Shown: piece after piece, positions 47,712 through 56,785 of the stretch
Layout: each line of letters starts with the position of its first letter
Numbering within the stretch: position 1 is the stretch's first letter
Assembly (NCBI GenBank): GCA_003141895.1
Contig: PLNT01000003.1
Coordinates: 68,134-132,133 of the forward strand
DNA: 64,000 bases
Direction of reading: 5' to 3'
Origin: Bacteroidales bacterium
GTDB lineage: Bacteria; Bacteroidota; Bacteroidia; Bacteroidales; VadinHA17
Translations under genes and position numbers: made by a program
The notes under the pieces: model-generated
The model's database searches: none
The model's input: only the letters and a program-made list of their open reading frames with translations
What the model was told of the DNA's origin: nothing

Positions 47712-47791
47712 TTTACCCCCTTTCATTTTCCCCCAAGGGGGAAAGGTTTGATTACTCCTTCCCCCGTGGGGGAAGGTTGGGAAGGGGGTAA
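47712..47791. repeat. nested palindrome of C/G runs
   Basis: Outer arms TTACCCCCTTTC and GGAAGGGGGTAA enclose TTTTCCCCCAAGGGGGAAA and CCTTCCCCCGTGGGGGAAGG. Same design as 25594-25673. It lies 48 bp before the chosen start of the NamZ-type gene. Confidence 0.7.
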
Positions 47792-47839
47792 TGTCTTTAA
47801 ATGAGAACCACAGAGTTGAAAAAAGTAATAGCTTTACAT

Positions 47840-49027
47840 ATGCAAAACATAAATACGATGGTTAAAACACTTTTAAGTTTAGCGTTTGGTGCATTAATTA
47901 TTTCATCTGAGGGTTGCATTGCACAGCAATCTCCAATACCAGGCGCTAATCGGATTGAATTATACAAAAATCTTATTGAAGGTAAAACTATTGCCATTGT
48001 TGCAAATCAGACATCGATAGTTGCATCAACTCATCTTGTTGATACACTCCTGTCTATTGGAATACATATAAAAGAAATATTTGCTCCTGAACACGGATTC
48101 AGAGATCTGGCTGATGCTGGTGAGACTATTGAAAACGGAAAAGATACTCAGACAGGCATCCCGGTAATAAGTCTGTATGGCAGGCATCTGAAACCAACCG
48201 GTGCAGATCTTGCGGGTATTGATGTTATAATATTTGATATTCAGGATGTAGGCACCCGTTTCTATACCTATATTTCAACACTTCATTACGTCCTGGAATC
48301 ATGTGCTGAAAATAATGTTAAATGCCTTATACTCGACCGGCCCAATCCGAATGGATTTTATTTTGATGGGAACGTATTGGATACTGTATATAAATCTTTT
48401 GTGGGTCTGGATCCGGTACCTGTCGTTCATGGTATGACTGTTGGAGAATATGCAGAAATGCTAAATGGCGAAGGATGGCTTAAAAAAGGAGTAAAGTGCG
48501 ATCTTACAGTTATCCCATGCAAAAATTACACTCATGAGACCTTATATGATCTTCCGGTAAAGCCATCGCCTAATCTTCCAAACCAGACTTCAATTTATTT
48601 ATACCCATCCATATGTTTTTTTGAGGGAACCGCTGTGTCACTTGGGCGTGGCACCAAATTTCCTTTCCAGGTATTCGGAAGCCCCGATTTACCTGACAGA
48701 GGATTTAGCTTTACTCCGGAAAGTGTTCCGGGTGCCGGTAATCCCATCCTTCTTGGCGTAAAATGTTTTGGGACAGACCTGCGTGACGCAATTCAAAGAA
48801 ACCTTATACCAAAATCAGAAATCAATCTCGATTGGGTAATAAGTGCCTACAATGATTTCCCGCAAAAGGATAAGTTTTTTACTTCCTATTTTGATGTCCT
48901 TGCCGGCGGTCCGGTTTTAAGGGAACAAATTCAAAAGGGAATGACTTCAAAGCAGATACATGGAACCTGGAAAGAGGGACTTGTTAAATTCGGGAAGATA
49001 AGGGAAAAGTATCTGCTGTATAAGTAA
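47840..49027 (+). CDS. NamZ/DUF1343 family exo-beta-N-acetylmuramidase
   Basis: About 395 residues from the ATG at 47840; a second ATG at 47858 is equally possible. The 13 codons before it derive from a repeat. A signal sequence (TLLSLAFGALIISSEGC) ends in a possible lipobox Cys. The body shows the DUF1343 marks FAPEHGFR, DVGTRFYTY, ILDRPNPNG and VVHGMTVGEYA. The founding NamZ enzyme releases terminal MurNAc from peptidoglycan fragments (GH171), so the likely role is cell-wall recycling or scavenging in the periplasm. Flanked on both sides by repeat elements. Confidence 0.86.
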   Translation: MQNINTMVKTLLSLAFGALIISSEGCIAQQSPIPGANRIELYKNLIEGKTIAIVANQTSIVASTHLVDTLLSIGIHIKEIFAPEHGFRDLADAGETIENGKDTQTGIPVISLYGRHLKPTGADLAGIDVIIFDIQDVGTRFYTYISTLHYVLESCAENNVKCLILDRPNPNGFYFDGNVLDTVYKSFVGLDPVPVVHGMTVGEYAEMLNGEGWLKKGVKCDLTVIPCKNYTHETLYDLPVKPSPNLPNQTSIYLYPSICFFEGTAVSLGRGTKFPFQVFGSPDLPDRGFSFTPESVPGAGNPILLGVKCFGTDLRDAIQRNLIPKSEINLDWVISAYNDFPQKDKFFTSYFDVLAGGPVLREQIQKGMTSKQIHGTWKEGLVKFGKIREKYLLYK

Positions 49028-49032
49028 TTTTT

Positions 49033-49201
49033 GGCCCCCCTGCCCCCCTAAAGGAGGGCTTATGAAGAGTAGAGATTCAATAAATTTACAGAATAATCGC
49101 CCCTTTAGGGGAGATGTCGCGCAGCGACAGAGGGGTTCTACATGCCAAAATTCTTTAGGGGGACATCCCGATAGCTATCGGGAGCGTAGCGGCAGGGGGA
49201 T
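49033..49201. repeat. composite G/C-run repeat, left copy of an inverted pair
   Basis: Contains GGCCCCCCTGCCCCCCTAAA, a CCCCTTTAGGGG palindrome, GATGTCGCGCAGCGACAGAG, a perfect 18-bp palindrome TCCCGATAGCTATCGGGA (49166-49183), and GCGTAGCGGCAGGGGGA. Its components recur in reverse orientation at 50527-50640, on the other side of the aminotransferase gene. An open frame inside it (49062-49256) is repeat-derived. Confidence 0.7.
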
Positions 49202-49209
49202 CACCGAGG

Positions 49210-50406
49210 TTAAACTTTTCCCGGATAAACCTTCAACGCTTCCGCAAGGATCATAATAGCATTCTTAAGATCATCTATCTTCAGTACATAAGCAATACGG
49301 ACTTCATTTTTGCCATAACCTGGTGTTGAGTAAAAACCCGATGCAGGAGCTACCATGACAGTCTGATTCTTATATTCAAACTTTTCGAGCAGCCATTGTG
49401 CAAATTTGTCAGCATCATCAACCGGTAACTTTACAACAGTGTAAAATGCACCTTTTGGTTTTGGGCAATAAACACCAGGTATTTTATTTAAAGCCTCAAC
49501 CATGAAGTTTCTCCGGGCTGTATATTCCTTATTGACATCCTTAAAATAGTCATTGGGAGTATCTATTGAAGCTTCGCCTGCTATCTGTCCAAGTCCAGGA
49601 GGGGAAAGGCGTGCCTGTGCAAATTTCAGGGCAGTGCTTATTATTTCCTTGTTTCTTGTGATCAATGCACCTATTCTTACTCCACATTCACTGTAGCGTT
49701 TTGAAACGGAGTCGAGCAGTATAACATTATTCTCAATACCTTCAAGATTCATAGCTGAAAAGTGTTCTGCACCATCATAACAAAACTCACGATAAGCCTC
49801 ATCTGAAAAGAGGAACAGATCATGTTTCATCACTATTTCTTTCAGATGGAGAAGTTCCTCCTTTGAATAGAGATATCCTGTGGGGTTATTAGGATTACAT
49901 ATTATTATACCTTTTGTTTTGGAAGTGATCTTCTTTTCAATATCCACAATAGGGGGAAGTGCGAAATCTTCTTTTATATAAGATGTTACAGGAACAATTT
50001 TTATACCTGCCATAGTTGCGAAGCCATTATAATTTGCATAGAATGGTTCGGGAATTATAACTTCTTCATCAGGATTTACACAAGACAAAAGGGCAAAAAG
50101 TATTGCTTCGGATCCGCCTGTTGTGATCAGTATTTCAGTATGGTTAACATTTATCCCAATTTTCTGGTAATATGCTGTAAGCTTGCGGCGATAGGATTCA
50201 TTACCAGCGGAATGACTATACTCAATCACCTTCAGATTTAAGTTGCGCAGGGCATCAAGTGCTACATCAGGGGTAGGGATATCAGGTTGTCCGATATTCA
50301 GATGATATACTTTTCTCCCTTTTCGTTTTGCTTCCTCGGCGTATGGAACCAGCTTTCTTATAGGTGAGGCCGGGATTGCTTTGCCTCTTTCTGATATTGA
50401 CGGCAT
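49210..50406 (-). CDS. class I/II PLP-dependent aminotransferase
   Basis: 398 residues of fold-type I, subgroup I-gamma aspartate/alanine aminotransferase-like. PLP-binding features are the TTGGSEA phosphate-loop region, Asn174 in NPNNPTG, Asp202 and Tyr205 in SDEAYRE, and the Schiff-base Lys236 in LDSVSKRYS. The N-terminal LVPYAEEAKRKG and LNIGQPDIPTP are common in Bacteroidota proteins annotated as pyridoxal phosphate-dependent aminotransferases. Amino donor and acceptor cannot be read from sequence. The gene is monocistronic and boxed in by inverted repeat copies on both sides. Confidence 0.9.
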   Translation of the reverse strand: MPSISERGKAIPASPIRKLVPYAEEAKRKGRKVYHLNIGQPDIPTPDVALDALRNLNLKVIEYSHSAGNESYRRKLTAYYQKIGINVNHTEILITTGGSEAILFALLSCVNPDEEVIIPEPFYANYNGFATMAGIKIVPVTSYIKEDFALPPIVDIEKKITSKTKGIIICNPNNPTGYLYSKEELLHLKEIVMKHDLFLFSDEAYREFCYDGAEHFSAMNLEGIENNVILLDSVSKRYSECGVRIGALITRNKEIISTALKFAQARLSPPGLGQIAGEASIDTPNDYFKDVNKEYTARRNFMVEALNKIPGVYCPKPKGAFYTVVKLPVDDADKFAQWLLEKFEYKNQTVMVAPASGFYSTPGYGKNEVRIAYVLKIDDLKNAIMILAEALKVYPGKV

Positions 50407-50526
50407 AGATACATTGAATTGGAAATACTAATGTTTTGTGAAGCAAAAGTAAGAAAAATCACTAATTTAGTTCAGTTTCGGTAAAGATATTGCTTCACCC
50501 GGATTAAGCTGACCTGACTTTGAAGG

Positions 50527-50640
50527 CACATCCCCTGCCGCTACGCGACTGTCCCACTAAATGGGGAACTAATTCGGTGTCCTTGATGAATTCATTGAAT
50601 AGCTGAGAATTAACCCCCCTTTAGGGGGGCTGGGGGGCCG
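50527..50640. repeat. composite G/C-run repeat, right copy of an inverted pair
   Basis: Reverse complement reads GGCCCCCCAGCCCCCCTAAA, ATTCAATGAATTCA, CCCCATTTAGTGGG, CAGTCGCGTAGCGGCAGGGG, in the same order as the left copy at 49033-49201. The two are diverged but recognisably homologous over about 110 bp and point toward each other across the aminotransferase gene. Confidence 0.65.
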
Positions 50641-50643
50641 ACC

Positions 50644-50675
50644 TTTGCGGTTCAGCGGGAAAAATTCTATTTTTG
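50644..50675 (+). promoter_or_regulatory. consensus Bacteroidota promoter for valS
   Basis: TTTG at 50644-50647, a 20-base spacer, then TATTTTTG (TAnnTTTG) at 50668-50675: the best-formed promoter in the window. The valS ATG is at 50709. The TTTG belongs to the word ACCTTTGCGGTT, which also occurs at 25802-25813. Confidence 0.65.
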
Positions 50676-50708
50676 CATTTCGATTTTTTAACATTTTATA
50701 ATTTCTTT

Positions 50709-53339
50709 ATGGAAATTCCTTCAAAATACGAACCCGGGAAAGCGGAGAACAAATGGTACAAATACTGGATGGATAATGGTTTCTTCAAAAGCACTCCCGA
50801 CGAGAGAGAGCCATACACTATTGTAATACCTCCTCCAAACGTAACAGGTGTATTACATATGGGTCATATGCTGAATAATACAATACAGGATGTCCTTATC
50901 CGAAGGGCCAGAATGCTAGGAAAAAATGCCTGCTGGGTTCCGGGAACGGACCATGCGTCAATAGCCACTGAAGCAAAAGTGGTTGCTAAACTTAAAGCTG
51001 AGGGAATCGAAAAACGTGATCTTACAAGGGAAAAATTTCTCGATTATGCCTGGGAATGGACTCATAAGCATGGTGGTATTATCCTTGAGCAGCTGAAACG
51101 TCTCGGTGCCTCATGTGATTGGGATCGCACACTTTTCACAATGGATGAAAAACGGTATGATTCCGTAATAAAAGTGTTTGTTGATCTTTACAATAAAGAC
51201 CTTATCTATAGAGGAGTACGGATGGTAAACTGGGATCCGGAGGCTATGACAGCCGTTTCTGATGAAGAAGTAAATTACACCGAAGAAAAGTCAAAACTCT
51301 ATTACGTACGTTATAAAATAGTTGGAGAGGAAGGATATGTAATGGTTGCTACAACGCGCCCGGAAACAATCCTTGGAGACACGGCAGTTTGTGCCCATCC
51401 TGACGATGAAAGATATAAACACCTGAAAGGGAAAATGGTAATTGTTCCCATGATTAACCGGGAAGTGCCATTTATTTTTGACAGCTACGTCGATCCCGAA
51501 TTTGGTACAGGTTGCCTTAAGATAACACCAGCTCACGATATTAATGACTATGAGATTGGTCTCAGACATAAATTGCCCTCTATTGATGTGTTCAATCAGG
51601 ATGGGTCAATGAGCTCACGGGCAGGCTTATTTGTTGGGGTTGACAGGTTTAAAGCAAAGGATCTTGCAGAAACGGAACTCAGGAAGAGCGGAAACCTTGT
51701 AAAAGTTGAAAATTATAACAATAAGATAGGCCGTTCAGAACGGACAAATGCTGTTATTGAACCAAGACTTTCGCTTCAATGGTTCCTGAAAATGAAGGAG
51801 ATTTCTAAACCTGCTCTCGAAGCGGTAATGAACGGAGATGTCCATCTTCATCCGGCAAAGTTTAAAAACCTTTACCGTTACTGGATGGAGAATGTTCACG
51901 ACTGGTGTATCAGCCGGCAGCTCTGGTGGGGGCATAGGATTCCTGCATGGTACTATAATAATGATGATTTCGTTGTCGCCGAAAATATTACTCAGGCACT
52001 TGAACTCGCAAAAAGAAAAAGTGGAAATCCTGACCTGAGTGAAAATGACCTTCATGAGGATGAGAATGTTCTCGATACCTGGTTCTCTTCATGGCTTTGG
52101 CCTATAACCTCATTTGATGGGATTAATAATCCGAATAATGAAGATATTAAGTATTATTATCCAACAAACGATCTTATCACAGCACCTGAAATAATATTTT
52201 TCTGGGTTGCCAGAATGATAATTGCAGGTTATGAGTATAGGGGAAAGAAACCATTTGAAAATGTCTACTTTACCGGATTGGTCCGTGACCAGCAAAGAAG
52301 AAAAATGTCGAAATCGCTTGGAAACTCACCTGATCCGATCGAATTGATTGAGAAATACGGGGCTGACGGAGTGAGGGTAGGAATGCTATTGTGCTCGCCT
52401 GCCGGTAATGATCTGTTGTACGAAGATAGTCTTCCTGAACAGGGACGCAATTTTGCAAATAAGATCTGGAATGCCTTCAGACTTGTTAAAACCTGGACAA
52501 TTGATGAATCGATAGATCAACCTGTTTCATCTGAAGTAGCAGTAAAATGGATGGATGAAATTCTGAAAAAATCAATAAATGAGATAGATATAAACTTCAG
52601 AAAATTCAGGATCTCGGAGGCTTTGATGTCAACCTACAAATTATTCTGGGACGAATTTTCGGGTTGGTATCTCGAAATCATCAAACCTGAATACCTTAAA
52701 CCGATTGACAGGAAAACTTTTAAGTCCACAGTCGTTATATTTGATAAGCTTCTGAAGGTAATACATCCTTTTATGCCTTTCATTACAGAGGAGATATGGC
52801 ATCTTATCTCTGAAAGGAAGGATGGGGAGAGTATTATGGTAAGCCGGATGCCTGAAATTAAAAAATTCAATAAAGATCTTGTAGCAGCGTTTGAATCTGG
52901 AAAAGAGGTGATAAGCGCCATCAGAACAGTAAGAAAAAATAAAGAGATACCACAGAAAGAGAAGATCGGGCTTCTTATTCTATCCGATATAAAGGATTAT
53001 GATACAGAACTACTTCCGGTTATAAGCAAACTGTGTAATATTGAAGAAGTAAAATTCGTATCTGAAAAACAGGACGGATCAACTTCATTCATGGTTGGGA
53101 CAACAGAATATTTTATTCCCCTTACCGGTAAGATTGATATCGAAAGTGAGATTGCTAAAATTCAGGAGGATCTGAAATATAACAAAGGCTTCCTGATTAA
53201 TGTTATGAAAAAACTTAATAACGAACAGTTTGTAAGTAATGCACCTGCCGGTGTCCTTAATTTGGAAAGAAAGAAGAAGAGTGATGCGGAATCGAAGATA
53301 AAATCGCTTGAAGAGGCATTAAAGGCACTACAGAAATAA
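50709..53339 (+). CDS. valS: valine--tRNA ligase
   Basis: Class Ia synthetase of 876 residues from [16 protein letters not shown]. The in-frame TTG 12 codons upstream falls inside the -7 element and is rejected. It shows the HIGH-type signature [14 protein letters not shown], the CP1 editing domain ([25 protein letters not shown]), KMSKS at [10 protein letters not shown], and the C-terminal anticodon-binding helices with a final coiled-coil arm rich in K and E, which is typical for ValRS. It charges tRNA-Val in the cytoplasm and edits misacylated Thr. Repeat elements lie on both sides. Confidence 0.97.
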   Translation: MEIPSKYEPGKAENKWYKYWMDNGFFKSTPDEREPYTIVIPPPNVTGVLHMGHMLNNTIQDVLIRRARMLGKNACWVPGTDHASIATEAKVVAKLKAEGIEKRDLTREKFLDYAWEWTHKHGGIILEQLKRLGASCDWDRTLFTMDEKRYDSVIKVFVDLYNKDLIYRGVRMVNWDPEAMTAVSDEEVNYTEEKSKLYYVRYKIVGEEGYVMVATTRPETILGDTAVCAHPDDERYKHLKGKMVIVPMINREVPFIFDSYVDPEFGTGCLKITPAHDINDYEIGLRHKLPSIDVFNQDGSMSSRAGLFVGVDRFKAKDLAETELRKSGNLVKVENYNNKIGRSERTNAVIEPRLSLQWFLKMKEISKPALEAVMNGDVHLHPAKFKNLYRYWMENVHDWCISRQLWWGHRIPAWYYNNDDFVVAENITQALELAKRKSGNPDLSENDLHEDENVLDTWFSSWLWPITSFDGINNPNNEDIKYYYPTNDLITAPEIIFFWVARMIIAGYEYRGKKPFENVYFTGLVRDQQRRKMSKSLGNSPDPIELIEKYGADGVRVGMLLCSPAGNDLLYEDSLPEQGRNFANKIWNAFRLVKTWTIDESIDQPVSSEVAVKWMDEILKKSINEIDINFRKFRISEALMSTYKLFWDEFSGWYLEIIKPEYLKPIDRKTFKSTVVIFDKLLKVIHPFMPFITEEIWHLISERKDGESIMVSRMPEIKKFNKDLVAAFESGKEVISAIRTVRKNKEIPQKEKIGLLILSDIKDYDTELLPVISKLCNIEEVKFVSEKQDGSTSFMVGTTEYFIPLTGKIDIESEIAKIQEDLKYNKGFLINVMKKLNNEQFVSNAPAGVLNLERKKKSDAESKIKSLEEALKALQK

Positions 53340-53377
53340 CCCCCCAACCACCCATTTGGGAGATTTAGGGGGCAAAA
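53339..53377. repeat. short C/G-run palindromic repeat
   Basis: CCCCCCAACCACCCATTTGG followed by AGATTTAGGGGGC fills almost the whole gap between the convergent valS and lipoprotein genes. Same family as 29494-29526 and 36198-36268. Confidence 0.55.
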
Positions 53378-53379
53378 TA

Positions 53380-54681
53380 TTACGGTATCAGTTTCCTTAC
53401 ATAGTAATTCTGATCAACAGGAACCAGTTCCCAGTCGTTATTAAGAATCATATGCCAGCCATCACCCGAAATACGATTTTTTTCTGCTTTGAATGATTTT
53501 GCTGTAATACGGATAAATTTCAGATTATTTGAGACCAGGCATCCGCCTTTTTCAACAGTAAGTTTCCCCCAGTTGTCAGATATCCTTATTGAATTATACA
53601 GAGTTCCAAGAGAATCGAGTGAATGAATGTCTTCTGGTTCGAAATCAAAAGAAGGACTTTCAAGTTCAAGAAAAACAACAGGTTTTTGAGTAAAAATGAT
53701 TGCCTGGTTGAGAATGCTTTCTTTAATCTGGGTATCCCTGACCGTTTCTTCTTTAAGAATGGCTTCCATATTATAATTTACGGCAAGACTTCCTCCGACA
53801 TCCCTGCAGATTGTTGGTAATTCTATGTTGTATAGCTCTTTAACTGCATTACCAAAATCAAAGTTATCTGTTTTTATTTTCTTTATATCGAAGCCTTTTT
53901 CATAAAGCAGGGCAGTATATAATGCACCTTCAATTGATCCATATGATCTTGAATAGGAATCCATTGAGTAATTGCGGTCAAGATTTTCAAAAAGTCGTGT
54001 CTTAAATTCCTCGGGTGAACTCGTGCAAAGCATAGTGTATGTAAAAGTTGCAAGTCCTTCGAATGTCTCGAACCGGTTTTCCTCATTGGCATATTTATGG
54101 TATTGTTCCCTGTTGGATCCTCTGAAGATAAGTGCATCTCTGATTGCAAGCTGACGTTCCTCACCTTCAGAATTAATTGCCTTACGCAAAGCTTTCCATT
54201 CAAGTTTGATCCAGAGGCGCGCTTCTTTTTCATCCATATTATTTACATTGAAAATAGAAGCTGACACTCCTTCATTTTTCTGGAACCTATGGAAAAGACT
54301 ATGAATTGCCCTTGTCTCTATCCTGTATTTATCCGAATCGGGAGGAATAGCTGTCATTGCAAATTGCTTTCCTCCGAATATGACCGGAGCATTACTCAAA
54401 ATAAGCTCTTTTGGATAAAGGCCGGTAAATATACCATCTTTCGATTTAAGAAGACCCTCATTATCAGATTGATTGGCGATGATTCTGCGTGTGCCCCTTT
54501 CAACAAACATTAGAGGACCATAGAGATTTTGTCCCCAAAGTTTACCACTGTCGCGATTACATATTTGCTCAATATCTTTGAAGTATACCGATGCTTTTTC
54601 AGGAGAGAAGAAAGTTTCACTTTTTTCCCCTTTACAACTAAAGAGTGTAAGAATAATAGCTATAAATATCCATTTCTTCAT
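53380..54681 (-). CDS. lipoprotein, possible degenerate zinc metallopeptidase
   Basis: 433 residues with a lipoprotein signal (lipobox LFSC, Cys16). I do not recognise a named family. Residues 127-131 read HSLFH in a helix-like context (RAIHSLFHRFQ). A later segment, about residues 200-216, has FETFEGLATFTY. This spacing recalls HExxH gluzincins with a downstream glutamate ligand, but the catalytic Glu position holds Ser128. LWIKLEWKALRKAI is a strongly amphipathic helix between the two. If the resemblance is real, the protein is an inactive peptidase homologue or binds metal differently. It is anchored in the envelope, monocistronic, and convergent with valS. Confidence 0.6.
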   Translation of the reverse strand: MKKWIFIAIILTLFSCKGEKSETFFSPEKASVYFKDIEQICNRDSGKLWGQNLYGPLMFVERGTRRIIANQSDNEGLLKSKDGIFTGLYPKELILSNAPVIFGGKQFAMTAIPPDSDKYRIETRAIHSLFHRFQKNEGVSASIFNVNNMDEKEARLWIKLEWKALRKAINSEGEERQLAIRDALIFRGSNREQYHKYANEENRFETFEGLATFTYTMLCTSSPEEFKTRLFENLDRNYSMDSYSRSYGSIEGALYTALLYEKGFDIKKIKTDNFDFGNAVKELYNIELPTICRDVGGSLAVNYNMEAILKEETVRDTQIKESILNQAIIFTQKPVVFLELESPSFDFEPEDIHSLDSLGTLYNSIRISDNWGKLTVEKGGCLVSNNLKFIRITAKSFKAEKNRISGDGWHMILNNDWELVPVDQNYYVRKLIP

Positions 54682-54924
54682 TACAGGTGATTTGAGGCTT
54701 CGAAAGTACTGTAAATATTATAGAAAGTCAAACAGGTATTTCGCGATCTGTCTTAAATATATTAATAACTTTGAAAGAATTAGTTATATAGTTATTTACG
54801 ATTATATCTGATCTTCTTAATGAAGAACGCTCTTAATTATTAATAATTATAATTTTAGAGGCGAAAATGAACGCTTTTTTATAATTTGATGTTTAGTCCT
54901 TAGAATAAATTCCAATATTTGGAT

Positions 54925-56463
54925 ATGATGGATCATTCAGAAAATTTATCTCTTCTTTTTCAGGTAAGTGAAGTTGTAGCAAAAAGTTCTGATCTTGAGG
55001 AGGCAATTCTCCAGGTTATGGATGAGATGGCTAATAAATTCGGGATACTTCAGGCTTTTCTTACCGTTCTTAACCGTAATTCATCTAAAATTTACATCGA
55101 AGTTGCATATGGTCTTACCCAGGAACAAAAAGAAAGAGGTGAGTACAAAATAGGTGAAGGAATAGTCGGGGAAGTTGTCAGAACAGGTGAGCCTGTGATA
55201 ATACCGCATATATCGGATGAACCGCGCTATCTGAATAAAACAAGATCGACAAGCAAAAACGATGATGAAGATTCATTTATCTGTGTGCCGATAAAAGCAA
55301 AAAATCAGATAATAGGAACTCTGAGTGTAAAGCTAAAGTATTATTCAAACCGTTCATTTCAGAACGAGCTGCAATTTCTTACTATTATGGCATCAATGTT
55401 CGCCAGGCTTGTAAGGTCGAGGCAGGATAAGATTGAAGAACTTGAAAAACTTCATTACCGCAAACTGAAGGAACAGGGTTTATATAGCTATAACGACCGC
55501 ATCTCTTCACTGGTAGGGGAAACAGGTAAGATGCAGGAGGTATATGACATGATTTCGAAGGTTGCAATGACAAATGCAACAATACTTATAAGAGGAGAAA
55601 GCGGCGTTGGTAAAGAGCTGGTTGCCAGGGCAATTCACGATCAAAGTCCGCGCAGTAAACAGCAAATGATAAGCATCAACTGTGCTGCAATTCCTGAAAT
55701 GCTTATAGAAAGCGAACTCTTCGGATATGAAAAAGGAGCTTTTACGGGAGCTGACAAATTACATAAAGGCCGGTTTGAAATGGCTGAGAAAAGCACAATT
55801 TTCCTTGATGAAATTGGGGATCTTTCGCCAAATATGCAGGTAAAATTATTAAGAGTGTTGCAGGAAAAAGAATTTCAAAGATTGGGAGGACATGAAACAA
55901 TTAAGGCAGATGTAAGAATCATTACTGCAACAAACAGGGATCTTGAAGAGCTAATGCTGAAGAACGAGTTTCGTGAGGATTTATATTACCGGCTGAATGT
56001 CTTTCCGGTATTCATTCCACCTCTGAGGGAACGAAGGGCTGATATCCCCCTTCTTGTAAATCATTTTATCGAAAAGTATAACAAAATTCATGGCCTGGAA
56101 ATAAAGCGCATAAGCTCAACCGCCATTGACCTGCTTATGACTTATCATTGGCCTGGGAATATAAGGGAACTTGAGAATTGCATTGAACGAGCCGCTATTC
56201 TAAGCACCGATAAGGTTATAAGGTCTCATAACCTGCCTCCAACACTTCAGAGTGCCGCTTCAACACATTCCCGTGTTGACGGAGGCCTCGAAGCAATACT
56301 CGAAAATGTGGAAAAACAAATGCTTATTGATGCCCTGAATATGTCTAAAGGAAATATATCAAAAGCGGCTGACCAACTAAAACTCACCGAACGGATGATG
56401 GGACTGAGAATAAAAAAATATGAGATAGATCCTGCAATATTTAAGAAATTCAAATTAGCTTAA
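54925..56463 (+). CDS. GAF-domain sigma-54-dependent activator (NifA-like)
   Basis: 513 residues from the first of two adjacent ATGs; an upstream in-frame TTG is ignored. An N-terminal GAF domain (about residues 5-165), a short coiled linker, an AAA+ domain with GESGVGKE, an intact sigma-54 contact loop GAFTGA (YEKGAFTGADK), a TIFLDEIGD Walker B and the GNIREL motif, and a C-terminal Fis-type helix-turn-helix (NISKAADQLKLTERMMGLRI). The order GAF-AAA-HTH is that of NifA. There is no receiver domain, so input would be a small molecule or protein contact at GAF. Its position before PII and amtB suggests nitrogen control. Confidence 0.92.
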   Translation: MMDHSENLSLLFQVSEVVAKSSDLEEAILQVMDEMANKFGILQAFLTVLNRNSSKIYIEVAYGLTQEQKERGEYKIGEGIVGEVVRTGEPVIIPHISDEPRYLNKTRSTSKNDDEDSFICVPIKAKNQIIGTLSVKLKYYSNRSFQNELQFLTIMASMFARLVRSRQDKIEELEKLHYRKLKEQGLYSYNDRISSLVGETGKMQEVYDMISKVAMTNATILIRGESGVGKELVARAIHDQSPRSKQQMISINCAAIPEMLIESELFGYEKGAFTGADKLHKGRFEMAEKSTIFLDEIGDLSPNMQVKLLRVLQEKEFQRLGGHETIKADVRIITATNRDLEELMLKNEFREDLYYRLNVFPVFIPPLRERRADIPLLVNHFIEKYNKIHGLEIKRISSTAIDLLMTYHWPGNIRELENCIERAAILSTDKVIRSHNLPPTLQSAASTHSRVDGGLEAILENVEKQMLIDALNMSKGNISKAADQLKLTERMMGLRIKKYEIDPAIFKKFKLA

Positions 56464-56521
56464 GTTTTAATCAACGCATTATAAATCAATTTCTTTCTGA
56501 CAATTATTCTTTGTTTAAGAT

Positions 56522-56549
56522 AAATCCTACAATTATGTAGGATTTTTTG
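56522..56549 (+). terminator. intrinsic terminator after the NifA-like gene
   Basis: AAATCCTACA and TGTAGGATTT form a perfect 10-bp stem with a 4-base loop (ATTA), followed by TTTTGT. It separates the regulator transcript from the PII-amtB operon. Confidence 0.75.
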
Positions 56550-56613
56550 TTAATTCTTACGGGAATGTAGCCTTTCCCTACCACATCATAAAAGTCAAAT
56601 TATATTTTTCATT

Positions 56614-56647
56614 ATATGTAGATATTGTAAACCAATAGCTTACATAT
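56614..56647. promoter_or_regulatory. 34-bp imperfect dyad, candidate activator site
   Basis: ATATGTA-GATATTG and CAATAGC-TTACATAT are imperfect inverted arms around TAAAC. The centre is about 80 bp upstream of the start predicted from the -24/-12 element, where a sigma-54 activator would bind. Confidence 0.5.
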
Positions 56648-56682
56648 TTGAAATTCCTGACTTATTAATATCCTTTTAAAAT

Positions 56683-56699
56683 ATGGCATACTATTGGCC
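56683..56699 (+). promoter_or_regulatory. candidate sigma-54 (-24/-12) promoter of PII-amtB
   Basis: ATGGCATACTATTGGCC has the invariant GG (56685-56686) and GC (56697-56698) at the correct 12-base offset, with TGGCA matching the -24 consensus. Only the T-T before GC is reduced to T-G. The predicted start is near 56710, leaving a leader of about 75 bases. Confidence 0.65.
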
Positions 56700-56785
56700 T
56701 TATAGGATGACTGATATAAAATTATACAACAATGTAGTTTTTCCAATTAGTCAGGAACATAATTAATAACTAACAATCAGAATGT

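Larger units (their letters stand above)
50407..50708. other. intergenic region with repeat and valS promoter
   Basis: About 300 bp between divergent aminotransferase and valS genes. The first 120 bp (50407-50526) show nothing beyond AT-rich spacer. Then come the inverted repeat copy (50527-50640) and the valS promoter. Confidence 0.6.
56464..56785. other. regulatory intergenic region of the ammonium operon
   Basis: 322 bp with no gene: a terminator (56522-56549), a 34-bp dyad (56614-56647), a -24/-12 element (56683-56699) and an AT-rich leader to the PII start. Confidence 0.65.

Noticed and set aside
49062..49256. 64-codon plus-strand frame before the aminotransferase gene
   Set aside because: It is composed of the G/C-run repeat and runs antisense into the aminotransferase 3' end.
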